DNA from: Haloquadratum walsbyi J07HQW1
GTDB lineage: Archaea > Halobacteriota > Halobacteria > Halobacteriales > Haloferacaceae
DNA: 64,000 bases
Assembly (NCBI GenBank): GCA_000415965.1
Contig: KE356560.1
Coordinates: 1,799,296-1,863,295 of the forward strand
Direction: 5' to 3'
Both the position numbers and the translations under genes were made by a program. The number at the start of each line of letters is the position of its first letter. Position 1 is the stretch's first letter. Below are positions 27,133 through 36,566 of this stretch, piece by piece. Under the pieces are notes generated by a model that did not search any database, had not been told where the DNA came from, and saw only the letters and a list, made by a program, of their open reading frames with translations.

Positions 27133-27642
27133 TAATGGGATATCTAATCATAGATAATTTTATACTTCGACTGGTGAACGAATATACTGATATCCATTCA
27201 TCAATGTGATAGTTTTATTGGTAAATCAGTAAGATGAAAACCCAACTGATATCACAAAAATATGTACATGTGTACGTTACTGATGAATAGCCATTTTGCA
27301 GCTTTCGACTGGGATAAATCATTGAATGAGTGACTACTTTGGACGAATTTATAACACCTGTACTCTCATTATCGGTTCAGTCATCTGAGTTACTGGAAAT
27401 AACATGCGGTGGTCAGACGTGATCTCATAAATGATATTATTCGATAATCTCAGTACTGATTATCTGTGAGACATGCAGGCGTCCTTCTTATGCTGCTTAC
27501 TCAGTTGTGTGGGCGAGGACTTGCGTCAACGGTGACGTCGAGTTTGAGACTGGCGAAATTCAATCGAGGCAATTAACGGGTGTCGCTTATGAGAGCGCGG
27601 AAAACAGAGTCAGATCTGAGCTGACGCGGCATGCGTGCTCGG

Positions 27643-28284
27643 TCACTGAATCGTTACTTCGCCGTCTTCGACTGTAATATCAACGAGACTCGTCACATCA
27701 TGTTCAAGATCATCCATCGCAGACTGACCGACTTTCCGTATGACGACGATGATATCTACTATTTCTGTCCCGATGTTATCAAGTGCCCCACAGATTGCCG
27801 CAAGTGTCCCCCCAGTCGAAAGCAAATCATCAATGATGAGTATGCGGTCACCCGATTCAATATCATTGATGTACATCTCCGATTCGGAGTATCCAGTCGA
27901 TTTGTGTAGCGCTACCTCCCCGGGCAGACCATATGAGCGTTTGCGGATAACGACCAGTGGGAGATCTGTCTGAAGCGACAGCGCTGTTGCCAGATGGATA
28001 CCCATTGCTTCGGGAGCGACGATTTTGTCAACGTCAAAATTCGACTGCTGCATGATGTCGATAATCACTTCCCGCAACAATCTCGGTTCCAATACCGGAA
28101 CCCCATTGCTGATTGGGTGGACCAGATATTCGTATCCATCCTTATCAATAATCGGTGCTTCGTGTAGGGACTCATGCAGTCGTTCCATATGCTGCCGTCT
28201 CCAGCGATACTCAAATACCCTTTGTGATTGGGATTGAATTATCCTGTCGAGCATTTCTTGATCATCCGAAGAACGTGTGCTCAT
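27643..28284 (-). CDS. hpt: Purine (hypoxanthine/adenine-type) phosphoribosyltransferase
   Basis: A 213-aa cytoplasmic enzyme. The PRPP-binding loop ILIIDDLLSTGGTL is near residues 152-165, and the upstream PEAMGIHLATALSLQ and VVIRKRSYGLPGE match archaeal HGPRTase-like/adenine phosphoribosyltransferases. Such enzymes salvage purine bases to nucleotides with PRPP. An N-terminal helical extension (~residues 1-40) precedes the fold. It borders the purine degradation genes, so it may decide between salvage and catabolism. Exact base specificity (hypoxanthine, guanine or adenine) cannot be read from sequence. Start at ATG 28284. Confidence 0.8.
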   Translation of the reverse strand: MSTRSSDDQEMLDRIIQSQSQRVFEYRWRRQHMERLHESLHEAPIIDKDGYEYLVHPISNGVPVLEPRLLREVIIDIMQQSNFDVDKIVAPEAMGIHLATALSLQTDLPLVVIRKRSYGLPGEVALHKSTGYSESEMYINDIESGDRILIIDDLLSTGGTLAAICGALDNIGTEIVDIIVVIRKVGQSAMDDLEHDVTSLVDITVEDGEVTIQ

Positions 28285-28679
28285 ACCGAGTGTCTCCTCG
28301 TTCGCATGTGTCCGTTCATGACCCGCCTGTCCTGATACGGTCAGATATTTTATCGTTCCTCATCCAGGAACGACAAAGAATGATTTCCCGATGTGGAGGG
28401 CAAGTTACGGACGACTGCTGCCGTCTCAACAACGGGGGTATTTCACAGAATCCCGAGACGAATGCAACGGATCCTGGTGTGAGCCCGAGGTAATTCACAC
28501 TGTCGAGTGTCGTTTCCGTAGAGTCATGGACACCTCAGCAGTAATCCAGACACAAACAAAAGCGGTGGGGACCCCAGAATTGACACTGAGGAACATGAGG
28601 GGCTTCGCCACCGACACCGACACCGACGCGGGCAAGCTCAGTCCCACGGTTTATGATTTGTGCTCGATAGTGAGGGAAA
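28285..28679. other. Spacer between the phosphoribosyltransferase and DUF3830 genes
   Basis: It contains a short ACCGAC hexamer tract at 28609-28629. A 100-aa plus-strand frame exists, but its composition is basic and unlike haloarchaeal proteins, so I do not call it. Confidence 0.3.
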
Positions 28680-29095
28680 TTAAGCCATTTTGATGGTGAT
28701 TTCTTGTGTGCCGTCAGCAAGCGTCCGCTCTTCCAGTGTTTTGAGTTCTTCGCGGCTTGCATTAACCGTCGCGAAATGATTGCCCGCCAGCTCTCCAGCA
28801 GGACTTTTGAAACAGGTCGGTCCACAAGACCAGAGAATCTCCTGTTCGTTCTGATACCCTGGATATAGCAGTAAATCACCGATAGACGGATAGACAGTGT
28901 GGTTTTCGCGTTGGAGTGCCGGTAATTCTATGTCGTCGATATTGATCCATGTCGCGATACCACTCCATCGAACGTGCATGAGTTCTGAGTGAAGCGGCAG
29001 GAAGTCAAAACAGCGTCGACTGATTCGGGGGCTTTTGTCTCCAGTAATGCTGCCGTGTACGATTCATCACCCACAATCAATTCGATTTCACTCAT
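28680..29095 (-). pseudogene. DUF3830-family (cyclophilin-like) gene with one frameshift
   Basis: From ATG 29095 the frame reads MSEIELIVGDESYTAALLE, TKAPESVDAVL and then goes wrong. In the next frame DFLPLHSELMHVRWSGIATW joins directly and continues through YPSIGDLLLYPGYQNEQEIL and AGELAGNHFATVN to a TAA at 28682-28680. One extra T in the GTTTTGAC run (near 29006) would restore a single ~138-aa protein. DUF3830 proteins have a cyclophilin-like fold and often sit by hydantoinase and purine/pyrimidine ring-opening genes, as here. It may be a pseudogene, a sequence error in the T run, or a recoding site. Confidence 0.6.
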
Positions 29096-29522
29096 CGGGT
29101 CCTCCAGTTATCTCTTCGAATGAGCCTCCTTCTCTGTGGGTGCCGTGATAGCCCAAGACGACAGCATTTGCAACAATGTAATCTATCACATCTCATAGCA
29201 ACGTAATCATACATAAATAACACGAAGATATTGACAATTATTTCCAGTCACCGATTAAATTATTATACTCCGCCACACAATAGTGGCGTGAGATGAGGGA
29301 ACTTCTTGCTCAATGACTCCGAAATCACCGCTGTATATTATTCGTGCGGTCAGCTATGACACACAATCGTCAGTCTCTTGGCCGCAAGATGTGGTATCCA
29401 TGTTTGTGAGTAGTGATAATCCAGTCGCTGGGGTCATAATTGGACAATGAACAAATTGAGATACCTCAGACCCCGGAGACAAACCCAACAGACGATGCCG
29501 AAAACCTGGTCAGGACCGATGT
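29096..29522. other. Divergent promoter region, DUF3830 / amidohydrolase
   Basis: It carries no gene. At about 29417-29445 the stretch TAATCCAGTCGCTGGGGTC resembles the left end of the dispersed element, perhaps a solo end. Confidence 0.3.
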
Positions 29523-30908
29523 ATGACGGTTGATCTTGCCGTCAGAAACGGGACACTGGTAACAGCCGAGAACACCGTGGACGCTGACCTTCTCATCAAC
29601 CAGGGGAGTATCGTCGGGATGGTCGCACATGGAGCACATGTCGATACTAACACGACTGTCGACGCATCCGACCGCCTGGTGCTTCCTGGGGTCGTTGATC
29701 CGCATGTCCATATTGAGGGTCCAAACACCATCGATTCCTATGAGACTGGGAGTCGGGCCGCAGCCCTCGGGGGCGTCACGAGCGTCATTACGTTTGCCTG
29801 GCAGGCATGGGACGAACTGGGACCACCATGGTCACGTGATCGCACGCTTCATGATGCCGTTAAGCGTCAGTTTGACGCCGCAGCGTCCTCACTCGTCGAT
29901 TACAGTGTGCACGGGACAATTGCTCGAGACGACCCAGCAGTCCTTGATGAGATCAAGGATCTCGTCGATTCCGGTATCGTCTCGTTCAAAATGTTCACAA
30001 CCTACGACTTTGGACTCTCAAATGGGTTCATCGAGCGTGTCTTTGAGGAAATCGAGGCGACTGATAGTGTCGCCGTGCTTCATACCGAAGACGATGACAT
30101 CTGTTCAACCCGGAAAGCGACAATGCGCGACACTGGGCGTGGGAAGCCGACAGCGTATCCGGACTCCCGACCAGATCATGCAGAAGCGATGGCTGCAGAC
30201 GACGCCGTCCGAATGGCACAGACGGTGGGCAACAAGTACTATGGAATCCATACGTCCTGCAAGGCAGCCGCTGAGGTGCTCGCCGCAGCCCAAACTGATA
30301 AGTCTCAGATTCGTGGCGAAACATGCGTTCACTACACCACTCTCGACAGAAGCCGATATGCCGAACAGGGGTTATTACCCATGATTGCACCGCCGCTTCG
30401 AACGCCCGACGACATCGAGGCGATGTTCAAGCATCTACAGAGTGGAACTCTTGATGTTGTTTCGACCGACCACGTCGCATTCACACGCGAGGATAAGCGG
30501 GCGGACAACTGGTGGGACTCAGAATACGGAGCAAACGGACTTCAGCGCTCACTTCCGGTGTTCCACGACGAGGCAGTCGTCCAACGAGAGCTGTCGTATC
30601 CGGATCTCGTCCGATTAATGTGTTCCAATCCGGCTCGTATCTTCGGTCTTGTTGACAAAGGGACGCTTGAACCGGGGACTGACGCCGATTTCGTGCTCTT
30701 TGATCCGAACGCGACTCAAACAATCGACGCGACCGATAATGCCTCACGGGCTGATTTTTCGATCTATGAAGAACGAGAGGTGACCGGGAAAGTCGACGCG
30801 ACGTACCTTCGGGGGGAATGTATTGCAACTGATGGGGTGGTTGTCGGTGAGAGCGGGTATGGAAAACAGCTCAATCGAGTCCCGCCAAACTGGGGTGAGT
30901 ACTATTGA
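29523..30908 (+). CDS. Cyclic amidohydrolase (allantoinase / dihydropyrimidinase type)
   Basis: 461 aa, about the normal length for the hydantoinase/allantoinase group. Metal motifs are in order: DPHVHIE (HxH), VSFKMFTTYD with the Lys that becomes carboxylated, AVLHTEDDD, GIHTS and VVSTDHVAF with the final Asp. These enzymes open cyclic diamides with two zinc ions. The cluster holds urate oxidase, HIU hydrolase and OHCU decarboxylase, so allantoin is the most likely substrate (allantoinase); dihydropyrimidine remains possible because DUF3830 and an N-carbamoyl amidohydrolase-like gene are also near. Its stop is 140 bp from the convergent deaminase gene. Confidence 0.8.
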   Translation: MTVDLAVRNGTLVTAENTVDADLLINQGSIVGMVAHGAHVDTNTTVDASDRLVLPGVVDPHVHIEGPNTIDSYETGSRAAALGGVTSVITFAWQAWDELGPPWSRDRTLHDAVKRQFDAAASSLVDYSVHGTIARDDPAVLDEIKDLVDSGIVSFKMFTTYDFGLSNGFIERVFEEIEATDSVAVLHTEDDDICSTRKATMRDTGRGKPTAYPDSRPDHAEAMAADDAVRMAQTVGNKYYGIHTSCKAAAEVLAAAQTDKSQIRGETCVHYTTLDRSRYAEQGLLPMIAPPLRTPDDIEAMFKHLQSGTLDVVSTDHVAFTREDKRADNWWDSEYGANGLQRSLPVFHDEAVVQRELSYPDLVRLMCSNPARIFGLVDKGTLEPGTDADFVLFDPNATQTIDATDNASRADFSIYEEREVTGKVDATYLRGECIATDGVVVGESGYGKQLNRVPPNWGEYY

Positions 30909-31047
30909 TACTATAGGCTGAACGTCACAGGCGTCGAAACGGCTGATAGATCAGCTGTGAACCCACCCCGGCTTTAGATCAAAGCCCTGAGGCAGTCGGT
31001 TTGTCCCGTCTGTACATAGATAACAGTGCCCTGATTATCATCACCGA

Positions 31048-32382
31048 TCACGGTTTCTGATCTTGTGCATCAGCTCGTGCGTCAGATATATCCAGTGACC
31101 TGGCAACTTCCGTGGCTGATCGCCGAATCCTCTCAGCGTCGGCGACTGTGACCGTTCCGTTTTCCATTAGTATGTTGCCATCAACCATCGTGAATTCGAC
31201 ATCATGACCACGCGCCGCAAACACGAGATATGAGAGAACGTCATACAGCGGTGTTCCTCGTGTGTTATCCGTAGATAATCCGATTATATCAGCCCGCCAC
31301 CCCGGTTTGAGCTCGCCAAGACGATCAAATCCAGCGGCTCTTGCACCGTTGATTGTCGCCATCTCGAAGATATCCTCCATTGCTGCCACAGTTGGGTCTA
31401 ATTTATCGACCTTCTGTAACACACTCGCCTGTTTCATCTCGGTAAATGGGTCGAGCGTATTGTTACACGGTGGACCGTCGTTTCCAAGCGCGACGTTGAT
31501 GTCCTTATCGAGATAATCGACGACAGGAGCGATCCCACTTGCGAGTTTCATATTCGATGAGGGGCAGTGAGTGACGTGGGTTCCGGTCTCTGCGAGTAAT
31601 TCCCGCTCAGATTCATTCGTCCAGACACAGTGGGCGAGGACGACATCTTCACCTGTGAGTCCAACCTCATCAAGCCAGTGGATATTACGTTGTCCGGTAT
31701 CCGCTTCAACGGTCTTAATCTCGTCCTGATTTTCGCTTGCGTGGGTATGGATACGGACACCATCGTATGCATCCGCCAGTTCCCTTGTCCGACGGAGACA
31801 TTCTTCTGTGCAGGAAACGGCGAACCGTGGTGTCACAGCATAGCGGATACGATTGTTGTGACTGCCGTGATATGTCCGAATCAGTTGTTCTGTTTCAGCA
31901 AGCGCATCCTGTGTCTCCTCAAGAAGTCCGTCTGGTGACCGCTGGTCCATCAACACCTTACCCAGCACCCCACGGATGCCCATTTCGCCAGCAGCCTCAA
32001 ACGCCTGCTCAGCGTGGGCGACTGAAAGATGGTCAATCGCCGTCGTGGTTCCTGTTTCGATAAGTTCGAGATACCCGAGTTTGGCGGCAGTTTTCATCTC
32101 GTCAGCGGTCAATGTTGCTTCCATCGGGAGTATATAATCGTACAGCCAATCGATGAGCTCGGTATCGTCGGAGATACCACGACCAAGACTCTGGACGGAG
32201 TGAATGTGACCACCGACCATCCCTGGCATGATAATATCGTAGTGTTGTTCAGAGTGGTCTGGATACTGCTCAGATAAATTGTCCCGATCCCCAACTGCGA
32301 TAATTTCAGTATCTTCGACGACAACCGTTCCATTCGGAATTATTCTCGAAGAATTTTGAACGATATCTCCAGATAATTTCAT
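31048..32382 (-). CDS. ATZ/TRZ-family aminohydrolase (guanine/oxoguanine or MTA/SAH deaminase type)
   Basis: 444 aa, amidohydrolase superfamily. The motifs GGHIHSVQSLGRG (HxH), RIHTHASEN, LAHCVW, THCPSSNMKLASGIAP and VALGNDGPPCNNTLDPF are those of the mononuclear-metal deaminase branch that includes guanine deaminase, 8-oxoguanine deaminase and MTA/SAH deaminase. Deamination of guanine to xanthine would feed the xanthine dehydrogenase of this cluster. The exact base or nucleoside is inferred only from context. It converges with the cyclic amidohydrolase and is divergent from the allantoate amidohydrolase-like gene. Confidence 0.75.
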   Translation of the reverse strand: MKLSGDIVQNSSRIIPNGTVVVEDTEIIAVGDRDNLSEQYPDHSEQHYDIIMPGMVGGHIHSVQSLGRGISDDTELIDWLYDYILPMEATLTADEMKTAAKLGYLELIETGTTTAIDHLSVAHAEQAFEAAGEMGIRGVLGKVLMDQRSPDGLLEETQDALAETEQLIRTYHGSHNNRIRYAVTPRFAVSCTEECLRRTRELADAYDGVRIHTHASENQDEIKTVEADTGQRNIHWLDEVGLTGEDVVLAHCVWTNESERELLAETGTHVTHCPSSNMKLASGIAPVVDYLDKDINVALGNDGPPCNNTLDPFTEMKQASVLQKVDKLDPTVAAMEDIFEMATINGARAAGFDRLGELKPGWRADIIGLSTDNTRGTPLYDVLSYLVFAARGHDVEFTMVDGNILMENGTVTVADAERIRRSATEVARSLDISDARADAQDQKP

Positions 32383-33020
32383 CAGTTCTGCTACAATGTG
32401 GTCTCATACATAAGTCATCTGTTCGTACTGTTGCTATCGGTTAATTATCGACAGTGCTCAGACGAGTCGGGTATGTCTCATATGGCGATGGAAATGACAG
32501 ACAAAGGAGTGGTCGATTGATTACCTTCCCCGGAGCCACATTCGTGCGGTCGATATATCGGTAGATACCGAAATCAACGATATGTATGAGGACCAACTCC
32601 AGATTGATGCTGAGGGGTTCATGACTGCCCCTGTCCCTCTCTCCGGGAACCACAAGAACCACGAGAACCGCGAGAACGCGGGTTTTTCCCGCCAAAGTAA
32701 CCTTACCGACCGTTTTGAGACTATCAGGAGTTATAGCAGAGGTTACCTTCGACACTCAGGTTATCTCATGACCCTGAATTATTAGATGTACTATCTTATT
32801 AATTCGAGTCAAGACAGAATGTCACAGCATGAATATAATATATGCGATTTAGTTCATGTATAAAACATATGTATCTGTTGGCGAGGTCCGTTTTCAAAAG
32901 CGTTAAAATATGACCCCACAGATACAAACTAACGGACGAAGTCGGATATCTGCAGTATGATTATGAATATATTACCGCGTAGAATGCAAGATTTCATATT
33001 TTATCCCCACGGAGAAGGAG
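32383..33020. other. Divergent control region between the deaminase and the M20C amidase
   Basis: About 640 bp with no supported gene. It contains an AAGAACCACGAGAAC hexamer-like tract at 32652-32676. Just before the ATG at 33021 is GGAGAAGGAGATG, a strong purine-rich ribosome-binding site, unusual in a genome that prefers leaderless genes. Confidence 0.35.
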
Positions 33021-34295
33021 ATGAATAACGAATTGGAGATAGATCGAAAGGCCGTGCAACATGATCTTGAGCGGTCAGCTAGTTTTGGGATGGTTGATAC
33101 CGATGACGGTATCGGGCGAACCGTGCTCACTGGGACGCCAGCGAATTTTGCTGCTCGTAATTACTTCGTCGATCAGATGGTTACGGCCGGACTTGATGTA
33201 TCAGTCGATGCCGTTGGTAATATTACTGGGCGCTGGTCACCCCCAGAGTGTGATGAGTCTGCTGACCCAGTTGCCGCAGGCAGCCATCTCGACTCCGTCC
33301 CTGAGGGCGGGATATTCGATGGACCACTCGGTGTCTATGCCGCGCTGGAGGCAGTTCGCACTCTCAAGCGAAGCGCTCGGACGGTGGATCGCCCAATAGA
33401 GGTCGTTTGTTTCACTGGTGAGGAGGGGACACGGTTCGCGGATGGCGTGTTGGGCTCCTCAGTCGCAGCAGGCAAACAATCCGTTGAGGAAGCACTTTCG
33501 CTCAGTGATGGTGAGATAACCCTTGAGGAGGCATTGGAAGATATCGGATTCCGCGGTGATGGGCGAGTTGATGCCAGCAAGTGGGATTCATGGGTCGAGC
33601 TACACATCGAACAGGGGATGCTGTTAGAGCGCGCGAAGGAACCGGTCGGGGTGGTATCCCGAATTACTGGCACAACACGATGTCACGTCCACATTGAGGG
33701 TGAAGCAAACCACGCCGGGACGACATCAATGCATGACCGAGACGACGCACTCGCTGCGGCAAGTGAACTCATTCTTACAATCGAATCCGAAGCCCAGACC
33801 GTCGCCAATCACGAAAGCGGGTCGGCTGTTGCGACCGTTGGGTCGCTCACTGTTGAGCCGGGCGCGATAAACGTCATTCCCGGGAGTGTGACACTTGATA
33901 TAGACATTCGGGATGTGACACGCTCCTCAATTGATCGGATACTGCAAACTATTGAGGATGCCTGTGAATCGATTCGACACGACAGGGGTCTCGCAGTCTC
34001 GATAGAGACACCGTACAGTATTCCCCCACAGCCGATGACGGAGCGCGTTCGTGATGCATTACAGGATGGCTCCGAACAGTTGGATATAAGCCCACCGACG
34101 CTTTCCTCGGGTGCGGGTCACGATACGATGCAAGTCGCAAGTGTCACTGACGCTGGAATGCTTTTTGCTCGCTCCCGTGGCGGTCACTCTCATAGTCCGC
34201 TTGAACACACAGACTGGTTGGACTGTGCCTTTGCGACACAGGTTCTGACCAACGCAGTGGCGAAACTTGCTGGTGCCGAGCCAGCAAATCAATAA
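33021..34295 (+). CDS. M20-family allantoate / N-carbamoyl-amino-acid amidohydrolase
   Basis: 424 aa, the normal size of the HyuC/AllC group of M20 metallopeptidases. Metal ligands are visible in AAGSHLDSVPEGGIFDGPLG (His and bridging Asp), CFTGEEGTRF (Glu-Glu), VELHIEQGMLLE and a late GGHSHSPLEH. The dimerisation domain lies between about 215 and 330 (TTRCHVHIEGEANHAGTTSM). The family hydrolyses ureido groups, releasing CO2 and NH3. Next to allantoinase-like and urate oxidase genes, allantoate is the best guess; N-carbamoyl-beta-amino acids are the alternative. A clear Shine-Dalgarno precedes the ATG. Confidence 0.8.
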   Translation: MNNELEIDRKAVQHDLERSASFGMVDTDDGIGRTVLTGTPANFAARNYFVDQMVTAGLDVSVDAVGNITGRWSPPECDESADPVAAGSHLDSVPEGGIFDGPLGVYAALEAVRTLKRSARTVDRPIEVVCFTGEEGTRFADGVLGSSVAAGKQSVEEALSLSDGEITLEEALEDIGFRGDGRVDASKWDSWVELHIEQGMLLERAKEPVGVVSRITGTTRCHVHIEGEANHAGTTSMHDRDDALAAASELILTIESEAQTVANHESGSAVATVGSLTVEPGAINVIPGSVTLDIDIRDVTRSSIDRILQTIEDACESIRHDRGLAVSIETPYSIPPQPMTERVRDALQDGSEQLDISPPTLSSGAGHDTMQVASVTDAGMLFARSRGGHSHSPLEHTDWLDCAFATQVLTNAVAKLAGAEPANQ

Positions 34296-34362
34296 AGAAT
34301 CAATAACAGAACTATCAGTCGTTGACTGAAGCCACAGGTAGGTTCGTCCCCCGACGGTGATG

Positions 34363-34707
34363 TTAGCTCCCCCGGTAAGTCGTGTACCCACCCGGCGATA
34401 GTAATAATGGAACGTGGTAGTGCTCGTCTGAGTCGTCGATTTTGAACCGCACTGGGACCTCTCCGAGGAACGTGGTTCCAAATGGCTTGTCTTCATAGTA
34501 CGACCCGACATCAAATACAAGTTCATAGGTTCCGGGCTCAATCTCTTCGGGACCCAACAATGGCTCCTCCAGTCGCCCATCGTCGTTGGTGATGCCTGAT
34601 GCAATCGTCTCAGAGTCCCCCGCAAGCCGGTGGAGAGTCACGGAAACGCCTTCTGCGGGACCCTCTCGGCTGGTATCAAGAACATGTGTTGTCAGACCAG
34701 CACTCAT
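34363..34707 (-). CDS. uraH: 5-hydroxyisourate hydrolase
   Basis: A 114-aa transthyretin-related protein. It starts with LTTHVLDTSREGPAEGV, has the catalytic HVPLLLSPGGYTTYRGS tail with the diagnostic C-terminal Tyr-Arg-Gly-Ser, and His in TTHVLD and EHYHVPL. It hydrolyses 5-hydroxyisourate, the urate oxidase product, to OHCU. Its ATG overlaps the urate oxidase stop as ATGA, so the two are translationally coupled, urate oxidase first. Cytoplasmic, full length. Confidence 0.92.
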   Translation of the reverse strand: MSAGLTTHVLDTSREGPAEGVSVTLHRLAGDSETIASGITNDDGRLEEPLLGPEEIEPGTYELVFDVGSYYEDKPFGTTFLGEVPVRFKIDDSDEHYHVPLLLSPGGYTTYRGS

Positions 34708-35672
34708 TCTTCGCTCCTCTCAAGATCACCTCGGTCCATCGAGAACTGTTGAAACCCAGTTGGAGCAGGTGGTTCTCGAAGCACCTTACCATCACCTGCA
34801 AGGTCATCGTCGCGCACGCCAATCCACGTCCGATTATTAGCCTCGAAACGTACCGAAGTGAGTTGGGGAAACCGTTTGAGAATCCGTAACCCAATTTGGT
34901 AGATGAGTTCTTGAATCGAGTTGACATCCATGTCGTCGAAGACGACTTGAGCGATATCGGCTACCTGTTCGGCTGGGACGTATTCCTTGGGTTTCGAACC
35001 GAGTGCGGCGCTGTCGTCCTCATACGTCCAGAAGATATCGAGACCAACGTACAGTGTGCGATTTTCTCGCTCCGGTAGCGTCGTATATTCATCTTGCACA
35101 TATCCAGTAAATGAATTGTCTTTGACTTTCACCAGTTCGATTCCGGTGACACCGCTTGTATGCTCGGTAATAGTCGTCCCATCCTCGGTTTCGTCAACAC
35201 GGAGTTCGGCGTAGCCTGACGGACCGTCCGAGACACCGAATACCACATCGCTTGGAACGAACTCTCCGTCATTTGGAATCGCTTTCTCGTCGAATGTGAG
35301 CTGATCAGCCGACATGGTCACAGCCTCCATCTGTGAGTATGTCTCAAGTATTTCTGAACCAATATATTCAATCAATCCTTCGAGAGTTGCACCGTCATAT
35401 TCACCCATGTGATGATATATGAAGTTCTTCATCGAATCAGTTGCCACCACCATGCTGTTGTCACCTTCAGTAAATGATGGCAGAAACGCCTCTCCCTCTA
35501 CCTGCATTCGAATATCTGCCCCGAATAAGATGTTTTTTCGACCATTAAACGAGGACTCGGGTATTGTGCGCACGCCCTTCAGTGGTGTTGCGTACGTTCG
35601 GTATACTGAGACGTTCTCTTTCCCGTAGTTCATTGTCCGGTCGTCAGGAGAGGAGTTCTCGTCGCTAATCAT
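34704..35672 (-). CDS. uox: Urate oxidase (uricase)
   Basis: 322 aa, normal for the cofactor-free uricase with two T-fold repeats. The first repeat has the signature GDNSMVVATDSMKNFIYHH, whose ATDS segment holds the Thr-Asp that binds O2/urate; the second has the region ENRTLYVGLDIFWTYED. It converts urate, O2 and water to 5-hydroxyisourate and H2O2. It heads an operon with uraH (4-bp overlap), and the OHCU decarboxylase gene lies just upstream on the same strand. Two ATGs (35672, or MNYGKENVSVY 13 codons later) are possible starts. Uricase in archaea is known but not common. Confidence 0.92.
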   Translation of the reverse strand: MISDENSSPDDRTMNYGKENVSVYRTYATPLKGVRTIPESSFNGRKNILFGADIRMQVEGEAFLPSFTEGDNSMVVATDSMKNFIYHHMGEYDGATLEGLIEYIGSEILETYSQMEAVTMSADQLTFDEKAIPNDGEFVPSDVVFGVSDGPSGYAELRVDETEDGTTITEHTSGVTGIELVKVKDNSFTGYVQDEYTTLPERENRTLYVGLDIFWTYEDDSAALGSKPKEYVPAEQVADIAQVVFDDMDVNSIQELIYQIGLRILKRFPQLTSVRFEANNRTWIGVRDDDLAGDGKVLREPPAPTGFQQFSMDRGDLERSEE

Positions 35673-35856
35673 CGCTCAGGAGTGTCTCCACACTGTTGTA
35701 ATACCACATAGTTCGATAGGTATTTTACTTTTTCACCGCTCACGTTGTCAATTATCATTTTCCAATTCTAACTCTCGGACTAACGTGCAATATATCTTGT
35801 TTTTCAATATAATATTCAAATAGATATTCACAGCGACTGTGACAACTGAAGAAGTG

Positions 35857-36360
35857 CTACGACACGAATATCTCCTGAAGACGGAGCTGTGCGATTTGAT
35901 GGACCTGATTGAGTGCAGTCTCAAACTCTTGATCTATTTCGTGTTCCACTCGATCTTCCATTGCGGCTTGTATCGCGTCAGGCGACTCATTTTTGACAGC
36001 CATAATGAAAGGAAACCCAAACTCCTCACGATATCGGTTGTTCAGTCGTTGAAACGTATCGTACTGTGCTGGGCTTAGATCATTGAGCCCGGCAGAGGCC
36101 TGCTCGGTTTCTGAGGCGTCTGTCATTTCAGTCTGTTCGCCAAGATCAGGGTGAGCTCTCAGCAGTTCCAATTGCACATCCCGGGACGCGCTATCAACCG
36201 TGTCCCGCAGTGCATCACTCAACACTTGGACCGATGAAAAAGGTCGTTTCGAGTAAGCTTGTTCTGCAACCCACGCAGACTCTTCATATACATCACTCAG
36301 CAGTTCGACAAACTCGTCTTTTTTATACGTATTTAATTCCTCAATAGTGCTATGTTTCAT
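35857..36360 (-). CDS. uraD: OHCU decarboxylase
   Basis: A 167-aa helical protein of the 2-oxo-4-hydroxy-4-carboxy-5-ureidoimidazoline decarboxylase family. The catalytic His is in LLRAHPDLGEQ; other family segments are FVELLSDVYEESAWVAEQAY, LNDLSPAQYDTFQRLNNRYR and FGFPFIMAVKN, where the final stretch is highly conserved. It makes S-allantoin from OHCU, the third step of urate breakdown. It lies 185 bp upstream of urate oxidase on the same strand, so the three uricolytic genes follow one another. It is divergent from the purine permease. Start ATG 36360. Confidence 0.92.
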   Translation of the reverse strand: MKHSTIEELNTYKKDEFVELLSDVYEESAWVAEQAYSKRPFSSVQVLSDALRDTVDSASRDVQLELLRAHPDLGEQTEMTDASETEQASAGLNDLSPAQYDTFQRLNNRYREEFGFPFIMAVKNESPDAIQAAMEDRVEHEIDQEFETALNQVHQIAQLRLQEIFVS

Positions 36361-36566
36361 CTCAGATGGAATCTGTAGCTCTGCTTGTTTAAACGTCAGG
36401 TAATGGTATTTTATTTTGGATATTTTTCACTCAGAAAATCCATATCTAAGTCAGAAATACAACTGTTATACGCACAATATCAATAATATAGCTATCAAAC
36501 CATACATTCATTATATATAAGGTGTATGTTGGATGCATTGATGTATTTGTATGCTCCGGACTCTGT
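36361..36566. promoter_or_regulatory. Divergent promoter region of uraD and the purine permease
   Basis: AT-rich DNA between the two starts with TATA-like stretches (ATTATATATAAGG around 36512-36522 for the permease). CATATCTAAG at 36441-36450 recurs upstream of the BMP gene and near 43002, and might be a shared site. Confidence 0.35.

Larger units (their letters stand above)
26167..27642. other. Long region with almost no coding signal
   Basis: About 1.5 kb, AT-rich, with stops in all frames. It contains a GAGACT tract (26349-26377) and one tiny hydrophobic frame (26995-27132). Nothing else is recognisable; it may be the debris of deleted genes. Confidence 0.4.

Noticed and set aside
28391-28693. 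A 100-aa plus-strand frame before DUF3830
   Set aside because: It overlaps the DUF3830 stop, has a basic Arg-rich start and no domain; the ACCGAC tract accounts for part of its openness.
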